Positions 1 through 8,587 of a stretch of DNA of 30,123 nt are shown piece after piece. The translations under genes and the position numbers were made by a program. Within the stretch, counting starts at the first letter, position 1; each line of letters begins with the position of its first letter. The DNA comes from VRUE01 sp963764365 (GTDB taxonomy: Bacteria; Actinomycetota; Thermoleophilia; Solirubrobacterales; 70-9): NCBI GenBank assembly GCA_963764365.1, contig CAVXSI010000003.1, positions 1-30,123 of the forward strand. Direction: 5' to 3'. The notes beneath the pieces are model-generated. The model ran no database searches. It was not told the origin of the DNA and saw only the letters and a list, made by a program, of their open reading frames with translations.

Positions 1-38
1 ACCTCGAACGGCGCTTGGGCTGAGGTCAGGGCAGAGCG

Positions 39-1205
39 TCAGCGGGGCGGCCTGATCGGGCTCGTCGCTGAGGCCGCTGCGCCGTTGCCGCGGAAGGCGG
101 GGTTGCGGACGCCGCGGGCGAAGGCCCGGGTTGCCTGCCGCGAGCTCTCCAGGACCCAGTCGGTTCCGCGGTCGATTCTGTCGAACCAGATCAGGCCGCG
201 GATGCGGCGGTAGTTCGTTCTCAGCTGCTTGAACATGTCGCGGATCCAGCGGGCCTTCGACTTCGGCGCCCCGGCCGAGGCGAACTCGGCCAGCACGATC
301 GGCTTCTTCGGGGCGACCTTGCGGGTGAGCGTCCGGTAGGTGGAGGAGAAGATGGAGTCGAAGCTCTGCCAGCGATGGGGGTTCGCCGGGCTGTTCGCCC
401 AGTTGAACCCGTCCATGCAGGTCCAGTCGACGTAGCGGTTGCCGGGATAGAGGCGCTTCAGCGAGCCGAAGCGGTGGCCCACTTCGACGTAGGGGCACCA
501 GACCCAGGTCGCGTTGGTCGCCCCGACCGAGGCGAAGATGTCGTGGACGTGGCGCCAGGCGGCGACGTATTCGCCGGGCTGGTTGCCGTTGACCCCCTCC
601 GACCAGGGGAACCAGTTGCCGTTCATCTCCCAGTCGAAACGGAGGAAGAACGGTTGGCCCCAGCGGGCGGCGGCCTGGGCGAACTGGGCGATGTAGCCGT
701 CGTAGACGCCCGCGATCACGTCGGCGAGCTGGAATTCGGGCATCTCGATCGGCGAGGCCGCCTGGTCGGAGACCAGCGACTGGCTGCTCCAGTTGAAGAA
801 CGGGATCGCGCCGTAGGCGTGGACGTTGTCCATCGCCGTGGTCGGGAAGTCGAAGAATTCGCACGGCGCCGAGCTGCAATCGGCAAAGGGCGAGCCGAGC
901 GCGATCAGCGACATCCCCTTTCCGAGCAGGCGCTCGAGGACGGAGACCCCGCCCATGTTCCAGGGTGGTTCGTCGCCCGTGATCTGCCTGCCGATCCAGG
1001 TGCCCCAGTAGGCGGGTCGCTGTTTCGGTGGGTGCGTCCGCGGCTTGTGCACGTGAACGTGGTGGCCGCCGTTCTGCCGCCGCTTGGCCGGCGAGGCGGG
1101 CGCCAGGACGGCGGCGAAGATCGCGATCACGGCCAGGGCCACAAGCCCCGGCCCCGCAATCCCCCCGCCGCGACGCCGTCGCGTATTTCCGGCTGAGTGT
1201 CCCAT
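39..1205 (-). CDS. Secreted GH26-like glycoside hydrolase, paralogue 1
   Basis: A 388-aa exported protein that probably hydrolyses beta-mannan or a related glycan outside the cell. The N-terminus has a run of arginines, then a hydrophobic segment (about residues 17-38, LVALAVIAIFAAVL) ending in an Ala-rich region, so a signal peptide or anchor. The catalytic domain starts near YWGTWIG. FFLRFDWEMNGNWFPW carries the likely acid/base Glu (WEMN), and PIVLAEFAS carries the likely nucleophile Glu, as in GH26. Classical GH26 enzymes have His before the acid/base Glu; here it is Trp. A CSSAPC cysteine pair may form a disulfide. The C-terminus ends in SPIRPP, shared in form with the two neighbouring paralogues. 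The start is an ATG; no strong Shine-Dalgarno was seen. The family call is by motif, and substrate is unknown. Confidence 0.8.
   Translation of the reverse strand: MGHSAGNTRRRRGGGIAGPGLVALAVIAIFAAVLAPASPAKRRQNGGHHVHVHKPRTHPPKQRPAYWGTWIGRQITGDEPPWNMGGVSVLERLLGKGMSLIALGSPFADCSSAPCEFFDFPTTAMDNVHAYGAIPFFNWSSQSLVSDQAASPIEMPEFQLADVIAGVYDGYIAQFAQAAARWGQPFFLRFDWEMNGNWFPWSEGVNGNQPGEYVAAWRHVHDIFASVGATNATWVWCPYVEVGHRFGSLKRLYPGNRYVDWTCMDGFNWANSPANPHRWQSFDSIFSSTYRTLTRKVAPKKPIVLAEFASAGAPKSKARWIRDMFKQLRTNYRRIRGLIWFDRIDRGTDWVLESSRQATRAFARGVRNPAFRGNGAAASATSPIRPPR
493..650. repeat. Near-identical 158-bp tract shared by the three GH26-like genes
   Basis: This tract matches 1687-1844 with one mismatch seen by eye (543 G versus 1737 A), and 3205-3362 with about nine. 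It encodes the catalytic acid/base region through to the WVWCP motif. Flanking coding sequence is far less similar between the genes, which suggests recent gene conversion. Confidence 0.85.
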
Positions 1206-1241
1206 TCAGCGAGCCGCAGAAGTGTATAGGCCGCCCGGCGC

Positions 1242-2489
1242 TCAGCTCGGCGGGGGGATCGGGCTCGCGTCGAGCCCGGCGTAGGCGTTGCTCCTGTACA
1301 TCGGGTCGGCGACGCCGGCGGCGAAGGCTCGGACGGCCGATGCGGAGGTCTCGATCGGCCAGTCCATCCCGTCCTCGAAGTTGTCGAACCAGGCCACGCC
1401 CCGCACCTGGGGGTACTCCGTCGGGATCGCGGCCAGCGCTTCGGAGATCCATTCCGCCTTGGAGCCGCCGCTCTCGGTCGATCCGATCTCGCCGATCAGC
1501 AACGGCTTGCCGGGCGCGATCGATTCGGCGATCGCGTCGTAGGTCGAGCGGTAGGCTTCGTCGAAGCCGGTCCAGGCGCCATGGGCAGGGCCCCAGTTGT
1601 AGCCGTCGAGGCCGGTCCAGTCGACGTATTCGGGCCCTGGGTAGTTGCCGGCGAGGTTCCCCAGCTTGCCGCCCGGATCGATCATCGGGCACCAGACCCA
1701 GGTCGCGTTGGTCGCCCCGACCGAGGCGAAGATGTCATGGACGTGGCGCCAGGCGGCGACGTATTCGCCGGGCTGGTTGCCGTTGACCCCCTCCGACCAG
1801 GGGAACCAGTTGCCGTTCATCTCCCAGTCGAAACGGAGGAAGAAGGGGTGGCCCCATTCGCGGGCTTCTTCGGCGAATTCGCGGATGTAGTCGTCGTAGG
1901 TGCCGGCGACAACGTCGGCGAGCTGGAAGTCGGGCTCATCGAGGCTCGACGGGAGTGCCTGTGAGCTCCAGCTGAAGACCGGAATCGCACCGTGCGCGCG
2001 GATGTCTTCCATCGGCGTGAGTGGGAAGTTGTAGAAGGAGCAGGGCGTCGAGGAGCAGTCGGCGAACGGCGAGAAGAAGCTGACCAAGGAGGACGGCTTG
2101 CCCGCCAGCGCCTCAAAGCTGGAGACCGCGGACATGTCCCAGGGCGCCTGCGAGCCGGTCAGCTGGCTGCCGATCGTCGCGCCCCAGTAGAGGGGGTGGG
2201 GAGGCAGGCTCGACGACTGCGCGCAGGCGCGTCGCCTGCGCCGAATTACCCGCCGTTGTCGGCGGGTGAGACGACGAGTCCGGCGATGAGCCTGGGAGGC
2301 GACGGCGCGCTGGCCGCAGCGCCGCCCTCCCAGGCGGCGAGCCCGGTCGAGGCCGGCGTGGGCGGCGACGGGGCGGAGGTGGGCCTGTGTGCGCTTATGC
2401 CGGGCGGCGCCGGCGAGCGGCGATGCGACCAGCAGCAGTGCGAGCGCGGCGAGCGTTGCCGGAAGGAGGCGTCTGCCGTAGATGGCCAT
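1242..2489 (-). CDS. Secreted GH26-like glycoside hydrolase, paralogue 2
   Basis: A 415-aa paralogue of the upstream and downstream genes. It has a clean signal peptide (MAIYGRRLLPATLAALALLL, cleavage likely near AGAA), then about 75 residues of Arg/Ala-rich linker not found in the other two copies, then the catalytic domain from YWGATIG. Acid/base Glu lies in FDWEMNGNWFPW and the nucleophile Glu probably in LLIGEIGS. The CSSTPC cysteine pair is present and the C-terminus is SPIPPPS. It lies 36 nt upstream of the stop-to-start gap before paralogue 1, so the two may be cotranscribed. The basic linker could contact the negatively charged cell wall; that is a guess. Confidence 0.8.
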   Translation of the reverse strand: MAIYGRRLLPATLAALALLLVASPLAGAARHKRTQAHLRPVAAHAGLDRARRLGGRRCGQRAVASQAHRRTRRLTRRQRRVIRRRRRACAQSSSLPPHPLYWGATIGSQLTGSQAPWDMSAVSSFEALAGKPSSLVSFFSPFADCSSTPCSFYNFPLTPMEDIRAHGAIPVFSWSSQALPSSLDEPDFQLADVVAGTYDDYIREFAEEAREWGHPFFLRFDWEMNGNWFPWSEGVNGNQPGEYVAAWRHVHDIFASVGATNATWVWCPMIDPGGKLGNLAGNYPGPEYVDWTGLDGYNWGPAHGAWTGFDEAYRSTYDAIAESIAPGKPLLIGEIGSTESGGSKAEWISEALAAIPTEYPQVRGVAWFDNFEDGMDWPIETSASAVRAFAAGVADPMYRSNAYAGLDASPIPPPS

Positions 2490-2762
2490 GTGGGCGCATC
2501 GACGTGACGCGGGGCCGGTTCAGCGCTGAGCAACCGGCTGGACGTTTGTTGAGGTCGACTGAAAGCGGCGTTGCCGTTGCGGCGTTCCAGCCGCGGCTTA
2601 GCGACTATCCGAAAACCCCCACGCACGCCTGGCGGCGCCGGACACACTTCACGGGGCGTCGTCCTCGGTCGGCCAAATAGCGCTGCTATTCGGCCTCCCT
2701 GCGTCCTACCCCCGCTCGGTCCGGCACTCGCCAGTCGCACGCGCGAGTTTTCGGATAGTCAC
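2490..2762. other. Intergenic spacer with spaced inverted repeat and hairpin
   Basis: No gene is supported here. A 14-nt sequence, GACTATCCGAAAAC (2603-2616), recurs as its exact reverse complement at 2747-2760, right beside the stop of paralogue 3. Between them, 2671-2695 can form an 11-bp stem (one mismatch) around a short loop; it has no T-tract, so it is not a standard terminator. The spacer must hold the promoter of paralogue 2 and the 3' end of the paralogue 3 transcript. Confidence 0.5.
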
Positions 2763-3869
2763 TTAGCGCGCCGGCGGTGGGATCGGGCTGGTGGCGATTT
2801 CGCTGAACAGGTTGGGGCGGTAGACCGGATTGCGAATGCCGGCGGCGAACGCCCTCCTGACGCCGCGGGGGGACTCGATCGGCCACCTGTTGCCGCGGTC
2901 TTCGACGTCGAACCAGACCAGGCCGTGGACGGATCGGTAGCGGCTCGGCACCGACCTCAGCATCGTCGATATCCACGCCGCCTTCGAGCCCCCGTAAGTC
3001 GTCGAGGCGACCTCGCCCAGTACGACCGGCTTGCTCGGCGCGATCCGCCGCAGGCGCTTGTAGGACCGTCCGAAGACGCTGTCGAAGCTCTGCCAGTGGC
3101 TCCAACTCCAGCGGGTGCCCCAGTTGTAGCCGTCGAGGCAGGTCCAGTCGACGTAGCGGTTGCCCGGATACTGCTTCCGGTATTTGAATTCGTAGCCGAC
3201 GTTCGGGCACCAGACCCAGGTCGCGTTGGTCGCCCCGACCGAGGCGAAGATATCGTGGACGTGGCGCCAGGCGGCGACGTAGTCGCCCGGCCGGTTGCCA
3301 TTGACCCCCTCCGACCAGGGGAACCAGTCCCCGTTCATCTCCCAGTCGAAGCGGAGAAAGAAGGGATGTCCCCATTCGCGAGCGCCTTCGGCAAATTCGC
3401 GGATGTAGTCGTCGTAGGCTCCGTGGGCCACCTTGGCGAGCCGGAAGCGGGGGTCGTGGGTCCCTTCCGAGGTCGACGAGGAACTCCAGCTGAAGAAGGG
3501 GATCGTGCCGTGCTCGCGCAGGTTCTCCATCGGCGTGGTCGGGAACGGATAGAACGTGCAATGCCGGCCCTGGCATTGGGCGAAGGGGGCGGAGAAGCCG
3601 ATCAGTGAGACCGGCTTGCGCGCGATGTGCTCGAACTTGTAGACGGCCTTCATGTCCCAGGGAGCCTGTTCACCGGTCAACTGCGGTCCGATCTGGGCCC
3701 CCCAGTACAGCGGCGAGCCGGCGGCCCGCTGCGGCCCGCCTCGCTTCGCCGTGGCCGGAGCCGCCGCGGAGGTTCCGATCGCCAAGGTCGTCGCGAGGGC
3801 CAGCGCGATCACGCTCGCGAGCACCGCCCGCAGCCGGCCGGGCACCGCTCTGGTTTCTGGTCTGGTCAT
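2763..3869 (-). CDS. Secreted GH26-like glycoside hydrolase, paralogue 3
   Basis: A 368-aa member of the same family. The signal segment is about residues 12-36 (RLRAVLASVIALALATTLAI). The catalytic domain runs from YWGAQIG. The acid/base Glu is in FDWEMNGDWFPW and the nucleophile in PVVLGEVAS. The exported cysteine pair is CQGRHC, and the C-terminus again ends TSPIPPPAR. It shares the 158-bp tract at about 94% identity, less than paralogues 1 and 2 share with each other. That makes it the older branch of the triplication. The ATG start at 3869 is preceded by a weak purine stretch (AGAGAAC). Confidence 0.8.
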   Translation of the reverse strand: MTRPETRAVPGRLRAVLASVIALALATTLAIGTSAAAPATAKRGGPQRAAGSPLYWGAQIGPQLTGEQAPWDMKAVYKFEHIARKPVSLIGFSAPFAQCQGRHCTFYPFPTTPMENLREHGTIPFFSWSSSSTSEGTHDPRFRLAKVAHGAYDDYIREFAEGAREWGHPFFLRFDWEMNGDWFPWSEGVNGNRPGDYVAAWRHVHDIFASVGATNATWVWCPNVGYEFKYRKQYPGNRYVDWTCLDGYNWGTRWSWSHWQSFDSVFGRSYKRLRRIAPSKPVVLGEVASTTYGGSKAAWISTMLRSVPSRYRSVHGLVWFDVEDRGNRWPIESPRGVRRAFAAGIRNPVYRPNLFSEIATSPIPPPAR

Positions 3870-4153
3870 CGTCGTTCTCTGTCCATCAAACCCGCGAGAT
3901 CGCGCATCGGACCGGCAAGTGTAGGGAGGAGGCGGGTTCGGCTGGCGCCGGACGGCGCGCCGGGCGTCTGCTTGCGCCGCTCGGCCGCCGGGCGGCTGGA
4001 TCGGTTCGCCCGCGCTCAGCGAGCCGAACGAGTTGGTCGCGTAGGCGGGGCCCTGGATCGCGGCGGCGAGGCGATCTCAGTCGTGCCGGCGATGTGGAGA
4101 CCGTCGCGCAGCGCGAATCGCCGGCGACCTGGCGCCTGGCGCGAGACGAGCCG
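3870..4153. other. Intergenic region upstream of GH26-like paralogue 3
   Basis: This is 284 nt between the start of the hydrolase and the stop of the GT4 gene, both on the minus strand. No supported gene, repeat or terminator was found. It presumably contains the hydrolase promoter, but no convincing -35/-10 pair was identified by eye. Confidence 0.4.
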
Positions 4154-5404
4154 CTATCGGGCGAGCCCGAGGCGCGCCCGGCGCAGCCCGAGCGCGAGTT
4201 CATAGGCCTCCTCGTACTGGGGCACGACCGTCTCCGGGGTGTAGAGGGCGGCCTGGCGCGCGGCCGCCGCCGCGCCCATCCGCGCCCGCAGCTCCTCGTC
4301 GCCCAGCAGGCGCCTGAGCGCGGCAGCGAGGGCGGCGCGGTCGCCCGGCGGCACCAGGATGCCGCTCTCGCCGTCGGCGACCGAGTCTTGGAGGCCGCCG
4401 ATCCGCGAGGCGACGATCGGCTTCCCGGCGGCGGCGGTCTCCAGCGCGACCACCGGAAACGGATCGGACCAGATCGAGGGGGCGACGGTGAACAGCGAGC
4501 GGCGCACCGCCTCGAGCACGACCCCGTGCGGCATCGGACCGAGCGCGATCACGCCTGCCGTCTCTTCGATCTGGCCGGGGAAGCGCCGGCCGATCAGCAC
4601 CAGCGGGGGCGGAGAGTCGAGCTGCCGGTAGGCGGCGACCAGGTTGTTGACGCCCTTCTCCTTGCTGACGTCGCCGAAGTAGAGGACGAACGGCTCGTCG
4701 GGGAGGCGGGCCAGGTCCGGGTCGTCGGACGGCGGCGGCGGTTGCTCGGCGACGAAGTTGGGGATGACGCGGTGGACGTCTTCGGTGCCGAGGCGGCAGA
4801 GGTCCCTGACCGCCCCGCTGACCGGGAGGAAAACATCGACACGGCGTCGCACCCGGCGCTCGGACGCACGGGTGCCGAGCGCGGCGACCATCCCCTTGGC
4901 GGCGCTTTCGTAGACGTCGCAGGCGCAGCGAACGCACTTCGCATTGGCGGGGCCGCTGCAGACCCCTCCACGGTGCATGAACCGCTTCGTCGCGCAGACG
5001 AGGCCGTAGTCGTGCATCGAGAGAAGCAACCCGACCGGCGAGTTGCGGTCGAGCGGCAGGTAGGCGTGAACCAGCCAGTCGTGGGCGTGGACCACGTCGG
5101 GTCTGTGGCGCTTCAGCAGGCGCCGCAGCTCCAGGGTCGTGCGAGGGTCCGGGGCGGGCGGCGCATGGTGGCGTTCGGCGTCGAACTGGACGCCCGGGAT
5201 GTCGTGCACGACGGTGTTCAGCGGGTAGACCGGCACCGCCTCGGAGGCGGCCGGCTCGGAGTGAGGCTGGCGAAGGGTGGCGACCGCAACGTCATGGCCG
5301 CGCTCGGCCAGTTCGGCGCTGATGTCCTCGACCATGCGCTCGATGCCGCCGACGATCGGCCCATATGACTGGGTCAGCATCAGGACGCGCATCGGCACGG
5401 TCAT
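4154..5404 (-). CDS. GT4-family glycosyltransferase
   Basis: A 416-aa retaining glycosyltransferase of the GT-B fold, acting in the cytoplasm on an activated sugar. The N-terminal acceptor lobe begins MRVLMLTQSYGPIVGGIER, the typical GT4 opening. The C-terminal donor lobe has FVLYFGDVSKEKGVNNLV and the E-x7-E-type region VVALETAAAGKPIVASRIGG. Residues near 145-165 hold a Cys cluster (VCSGPANAKCVRCACDVY), seen in a subset of GT4 enzymes and possibly a metal or disulfide site. The start could be the ATG at 5404 or the one at 5392 (MRVLML), and neither has a clear ribosome site. It is divergent from the GT2-GT4 fusion, with only about 30 nt between starts. The sugar is not predictable. Confidence 0.85.
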   Translation of the reverse strand: MTVPMRVLMLTQSYGPIVGGIERMVEDISAELAERGHDVAVATLRQPHSEPAASEAVPVYPLNTVVHDIPGVQFDAERHHAPPAPDPRTTLELRRLLKRHRPDVVHAHDWLVHAYLPLDRNSPVGLLLSMHDYGLVCATKRFMHRGGVCSGPANAKCVRCACDVYESAAKGMVAALGTRASERRVRRRVDVFLPVSGAVRDLCRLGTEDVHRVIPNFVAEQPPPPSDDPDLARLPDEPFVLYFGDVSKEKGVNNLVAAYRQLDSPPPLVLIGRRFPGQIEETAGVIALGPMPHGVVLEAVRRSLFTVAPSIWSDPFPVVALETAAAGKPIVASRIGGLQDSVADGESGILVPPGDRAALAAALRRLLGDEELRARMGAAAAARQAALYTPETVVPQYEEAYELALGLRRARLGLAR

Positions 5405-5433
5405 CGTACAGACGCGCTGTAACCTCTACGCGC

Positions 5434-7596
5434 GTGCCCGAAGCCGCAAACCAGAGGGGTGAATTCACCCCTCCATCTGTCTCCGTAGTCATCTGCGCAT
5501 TCACCGCCGAGCGGCTTCCTGCCCTTGACGAGGGAATTGCCTCGCTGCGCGCGCAGACCGTCGCGCCGCACCAGATCGTGCTGGTCATCGACCACTCCCC
5601 GGAGCTGCTGGAGCAGTGCCGCGAACGCTGGGGCGGCGCCGTCCAGGTCGTTCCCAACCGCGAGCCGCGTGGTCTCGGCGGGGCGCGCAACAGCGGGGTC
5701 GCCGCCGCCGACGGGACCGTCGTCGCCTTCCTCGACGATGACGCCGTCCCGGCGCCCGACTGGGTCGAGCGGCTCGGCGCCGCCTACCGCGACCCGGCCG
5801 TGCTCGGGGTCGGCGGCACGGTGTGGCCGCGCTGGCTGGAGGGACGGCCGGGCTGGTTCCCGCCGGAGTTCGACTGGGTGGTCGGCTGCACCCACTCGGG
5901 GATGCCGCGCAAGCCGGAGCCGGTGCGCAACGTGGTCGGCGCGAACATGTCGTTCCGGCGCGATGCCCTGGTCGAGGCGGGCGGCTTTCGCGGCGAGCTG
6001 GGACGGGTCGGCAGCAACACCGCCGGCGCCGAGGAGACCGACCTCTGCATTCGCGTCGGCCGCCGCCGGCCCGAGGGGAAGGTCCTCTTCGACCCCGAGG
6101 TCGCGGTCGAGCACCTGGTGCCGCCGGCGCGCGCCACCCTGCGCTACTTCGTCGACCGCTGCCTCGGCGAGGGCCGCTCGAAGGCGATCCTCTCCGGCCT
6201 GGTCGGCAGCGAGGCCGGGCTCGAGTCGGAGCGGACCTACGTCAGGCGCACGCTGCCGCTCGGCTTCCTGCGCGGCTTCCGCGACGCACTGCGCGGCGAT
6301 CGGGGCGGACCGGCGCGCTCGGCGATTCTGGTCCTCGGGTTGGCGGCAACCGGTCTCGGCTACGCCACCGGGCGCCGCCGCGCTCGCGTTGCGGCCGCGG
6401 CGGAGCGGCGCCCGGACCCCGAGCGGCCGCGCGTCCTCATGGTCACCCCGCGCAACCCGCTCGGCCAGGGCGGCGTCGAGCGCCACGTGATCGAGGTCGC
6501 CCGCAGGCTGGCCGCCGGCGGTGCGACGGTCGAGGTGCTCTGCGCCGAGCCGGGCGGCCCGCGGCTGCGGGAGTTGGATCGTGACGCGGTCGCGATCCGC
6601 GCCGTGCGCGCCTGGCCGGCGCGGCGCGACTACTACTGGGCGCCGGGGATCTGGCGCGAGATGGCGCGTCGTCGCTGGGACATCGTCCACGTGCAGTCCT
6701 ACCACACGCTGGTCGCGCCGCTGGCGATGCTGCGGGCGCTGAGGCTGGGCATCCCCTACGTGGTCACCTTTCACGGCGGCGGGCACTCGTCGGGCCTGCG
6801 CAACCGCGCCCGACGCGCCCAGCGCCTGCTGCTGCGCCCGCTGCTGCGGCGGGCGGCGTGGCTGATCGCCGTCGCGCGCTTCGAGGTCGACCTCTACGGA
6901 CGCGAGCTGGGGCTGCCGCCCGAGCGCTTCGCTCTGATCCCGAACGGGATCGAGCTCGTTGCCGCGCCCGCCCCGGTCCGCGACGGCGGGCCGCCGACGA
7001 TCGCCTCGATTGGGCGGCTCGAGCGCTACAAGGGCCACCACCGCGTCCTCGACGCGTTCCCGGAGGTCCTGCGCCGCGAGCCGCGGGCGCGGCTGACGAT
7101 CGTCGGCAGCGGGCCCTACGAGGAGCAGCTGAGGCGGCAGGCGGAGTCGCTCGGCGTCACCTCGGAGGTCGAGTTCACCAGCGTCCCGGCCGGCGACGCC
7201 GCGGCGATGGCGAGCCTGCTCGCGCGCGTCTCCCTGGTGATGCTGATGAGTGAGTTCGAGACCCATCCCCTCGTCGCGCTCGAGGCCGCGGCGGCGGGCT
7301 GCCGGCTGCTCGTCGCCGACGCGGGCGGGCTCTCCGAGCTCGCCGAGGAGGGCCTGGCGCGCGCGGTTCCGCTTGACGAGGAACCGGCCGCCGTCGCCCG
7401 GGCGGCGGTCGAGGAGCTCGCCAAGCCGCCCCTCGAGGCGGGCCTGGACCTGATCTCCTGGGACGAGACCGCCGCGCGCCTCGCCGCGCTCTACCGCACG
7501 GTCATCGCCGGCGGCGACTCAGCCGCGGTGCAGCCGGCCGAGCAGCCGGTTGACGGCGCCCCGGCGCTCGGGGAAGAGGAAGGGCAGCGCCAATGA
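5434..7596 (+). CDS. Fused GT2-GT4 bifunctional glycosyltransferase
   Basis: A protein of about 720 aa with two catalytic modules, probably adding two sugars in succession to a cell-surface glycan. The N-terminal GT2 module (about residues 10-290) has VSVVICAFTAERLPALDEGI, the DXD-like FLDDDAVPAPDW and the acceptor-side GAEETDLCIRVG. A hydrophobic stretch (SAILVLGLAATGLGYATG) and an Arg/Ala linker lead to the GT4 module (about 345-700), with VLMVTPRNPLGQGGVERHV, FHGGGHSSG, IPNGIEL, IASIGRLERYKGHHR and EFETHPLVALEAAAAG. I chose the GTG at 5434, because the upstream in-frame ATG at 5365 lies deep inside the divergent GT4 gene. The 3' end overlaps the convergent GT2 gene by 78 nt. Confidence 0.85.
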   Translation: MPEAANQRGEFTPPSVSVVICAFTAERLPALDEGIASLRAQTVAPHQIVLVIDHSPELLEQCRERWGGAVQVVPNREPRGLGGARNSGVAAADGTVVAFLDDDAVPAPDWVERLGAAYRDPAVLGVGGTVWPRWLEGRPGWFPPEFDWVVGCTHSGMPRKPEPVRNVVGANMSFRRDALVEAGGFRGELGRVGSNTAGAEETDLCIRVGRRRPEGKVLFDPEVAVEHLVPPARATLRYFVDRCLGEGRSKAILSGLVGSEAGLESERTYVRRTLPLGFLRGFRDALRGDRGGPARSAILVLGLAATGLGYATGRRRARVAAAAERRPDPERPRVLMVTPRNPLGQGGVERHVIEVARRLAAGGATVEVLCAEPGGPRLRELDRDAVAIRAVRAWPARRDYYWAPGIWREMARRRWDIVHVQSYHTLVAPLAMLRALRLGIPYVVTFHGGGHSSGLRNRARRAQRLLLRPLLRRAAWLIAVARFEVDLYGRELGLPPERFALIPNGIELVAAPAPVRDGGPPTIASIGRLERYKGHHRVLDAFPEVLRREPRARLTIVGSGPYEEQLRRQAESLGVTSEVEFTSVPAGDAAAMASLLARVSLVMLMSEFETHPLVALEAAAAGCRLLVADAGGLSELAEEGLARAVPLDEEPAAVARAAVEELAKPPLEAGLDLISWDETAARLAALYRTVIAGGDSAAVQPAEQPVDGAPALGEEEGQRQ

Positions 7597-8587
7597 CCTG
7601 ACGCGGCGCCGTGGCGCCGCCGCGATCGCCGCGAACCAGCCCGCGTACATGCACCGCATCGCCACCGAGACATCGCGGCGGCGGGGGATCGTCCGCGCGG
7701 CTTCGGCCAGCAGCGAGCCGGCGCTGTCCTCGGGCAGCGGGTGGCGCTCCGGGTCGAGCCTGAGCGAGATCAACCGGTTGCCGAGGTCGGCGACCGAGGC
7801 GATCCGGCGCGGCCGCGCCAGCCCCAGCTCCGTCGCCAGCCGTTCCAGCGCCTCGACGGTCGAGCGGGCGAGCAGCACCGAGTTGCGCAGACGGTCGAGG
7901 TCGAGGTCGGGCGCCTCGTGCTCGAAGTTGTTGCCGCCGTGAACGCGGTAGGAGGAGCAGGTCTCGTCCAGCGAGAGCACCGGGCCGAGCAGGGTCGTGG
8001 TGTGGACGAGGTACCAGTCGGCGAGGATGCGGAAGGGCTCCTCGGGGATCGGCAGCACGCGCCGCAGCGCGTCGGCGCGGAAGGCGTTGGCGCTGGTCGG
8101 CATCCAGCCGAGGTCGAAGGAGAGCTTGAGCTCCGCCTCCCTGAGGTCGCCGCTCGGCATCGGCAGGTGGCGAAACGGCTTCACTTCGCCGGTCGGCCGG
8201 CCGTCGGCGTCGATCACGTCCATCCGGTACTGGACCCTCGCGGGGGGGTCCTCGCCGGCGAAGGCCGCCGCGACCCGCTCCGCCGCGTCGGGCTTGAGGA
8301 CATCGTCGGCGTCGAGCAGGATCACCGCGTCGCCGCGGCAGCGCTCGATACCGGCGTTCAGCGCCGAGGCCTGGCCGCCGTTCTCCTTCAGCACCACGGT
8401 CACCGCGTCCTCGTGCTCGCGCAGGACCTCCCGCGAGCCGTCGGTCGACCCGTCGTCGACGACGATCACGTTGAGCGGGGCGGGTCTGCGCGAGGGCGCT
8501 GGCGATCGCCTGCGAGAGGAAGCGGGCGTAGTTGTAGTTGTCGATCACGACGTCGATCGCCGGCCCGCCGGCCGCGGGGCCGGTCAT
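7519..8587 (-). CDS. GT2-family glycosyltransferase (one frameshift)
   Basis: Last gene of the phosphonate operon. The N-terminus, from ATG 8587, reads IDVVIDNYNYARFLSQAI, typical of GT2. The reading frame then breaks at about 8474, and the remainder continues with VIVVDDGSTDGSREVL, NGGQASALNAGIE, the DXD-like LLDADDV and YRVHGGNNFEH. The two pieces join perfectly as one ~355-aa protein, so the break looks like a sequencing indel and not decay. The start overlaps the DUF1616 stop as ATGA, implying translational coupling. It probably adds a sugar to the glycan that receives the phosphonate; the donor is unknown. Confidence 0.8.

Noticed and set aside
1687..1844. Repeat tracts in the hydrolase genes as a CRISPR or mobile element
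   Set aside because: They are in-frame parts of homologous coding sequence with no spacer pattern, transposase or target-site duplication.
2246..2740. 164-codon frame across the GH26 spacer
   Set aside because: Its 3' half runs antisense-free but out of frame through paralogue 2, and composition shows no protein family or start signal.
3605..5368. Long plus-strand open frame opposite the GT4 gene
   Set aside because: It is the antisense shadow of a clear glycosyltransferase, with no domain signal or ribosome site.
5401..7266. 621-codon minus-strand frame opposite the GT2-GT4 fusion
   Set aside because: Antisense shadow with Arg/Asp/Gln-rich composition and no family resemblance.
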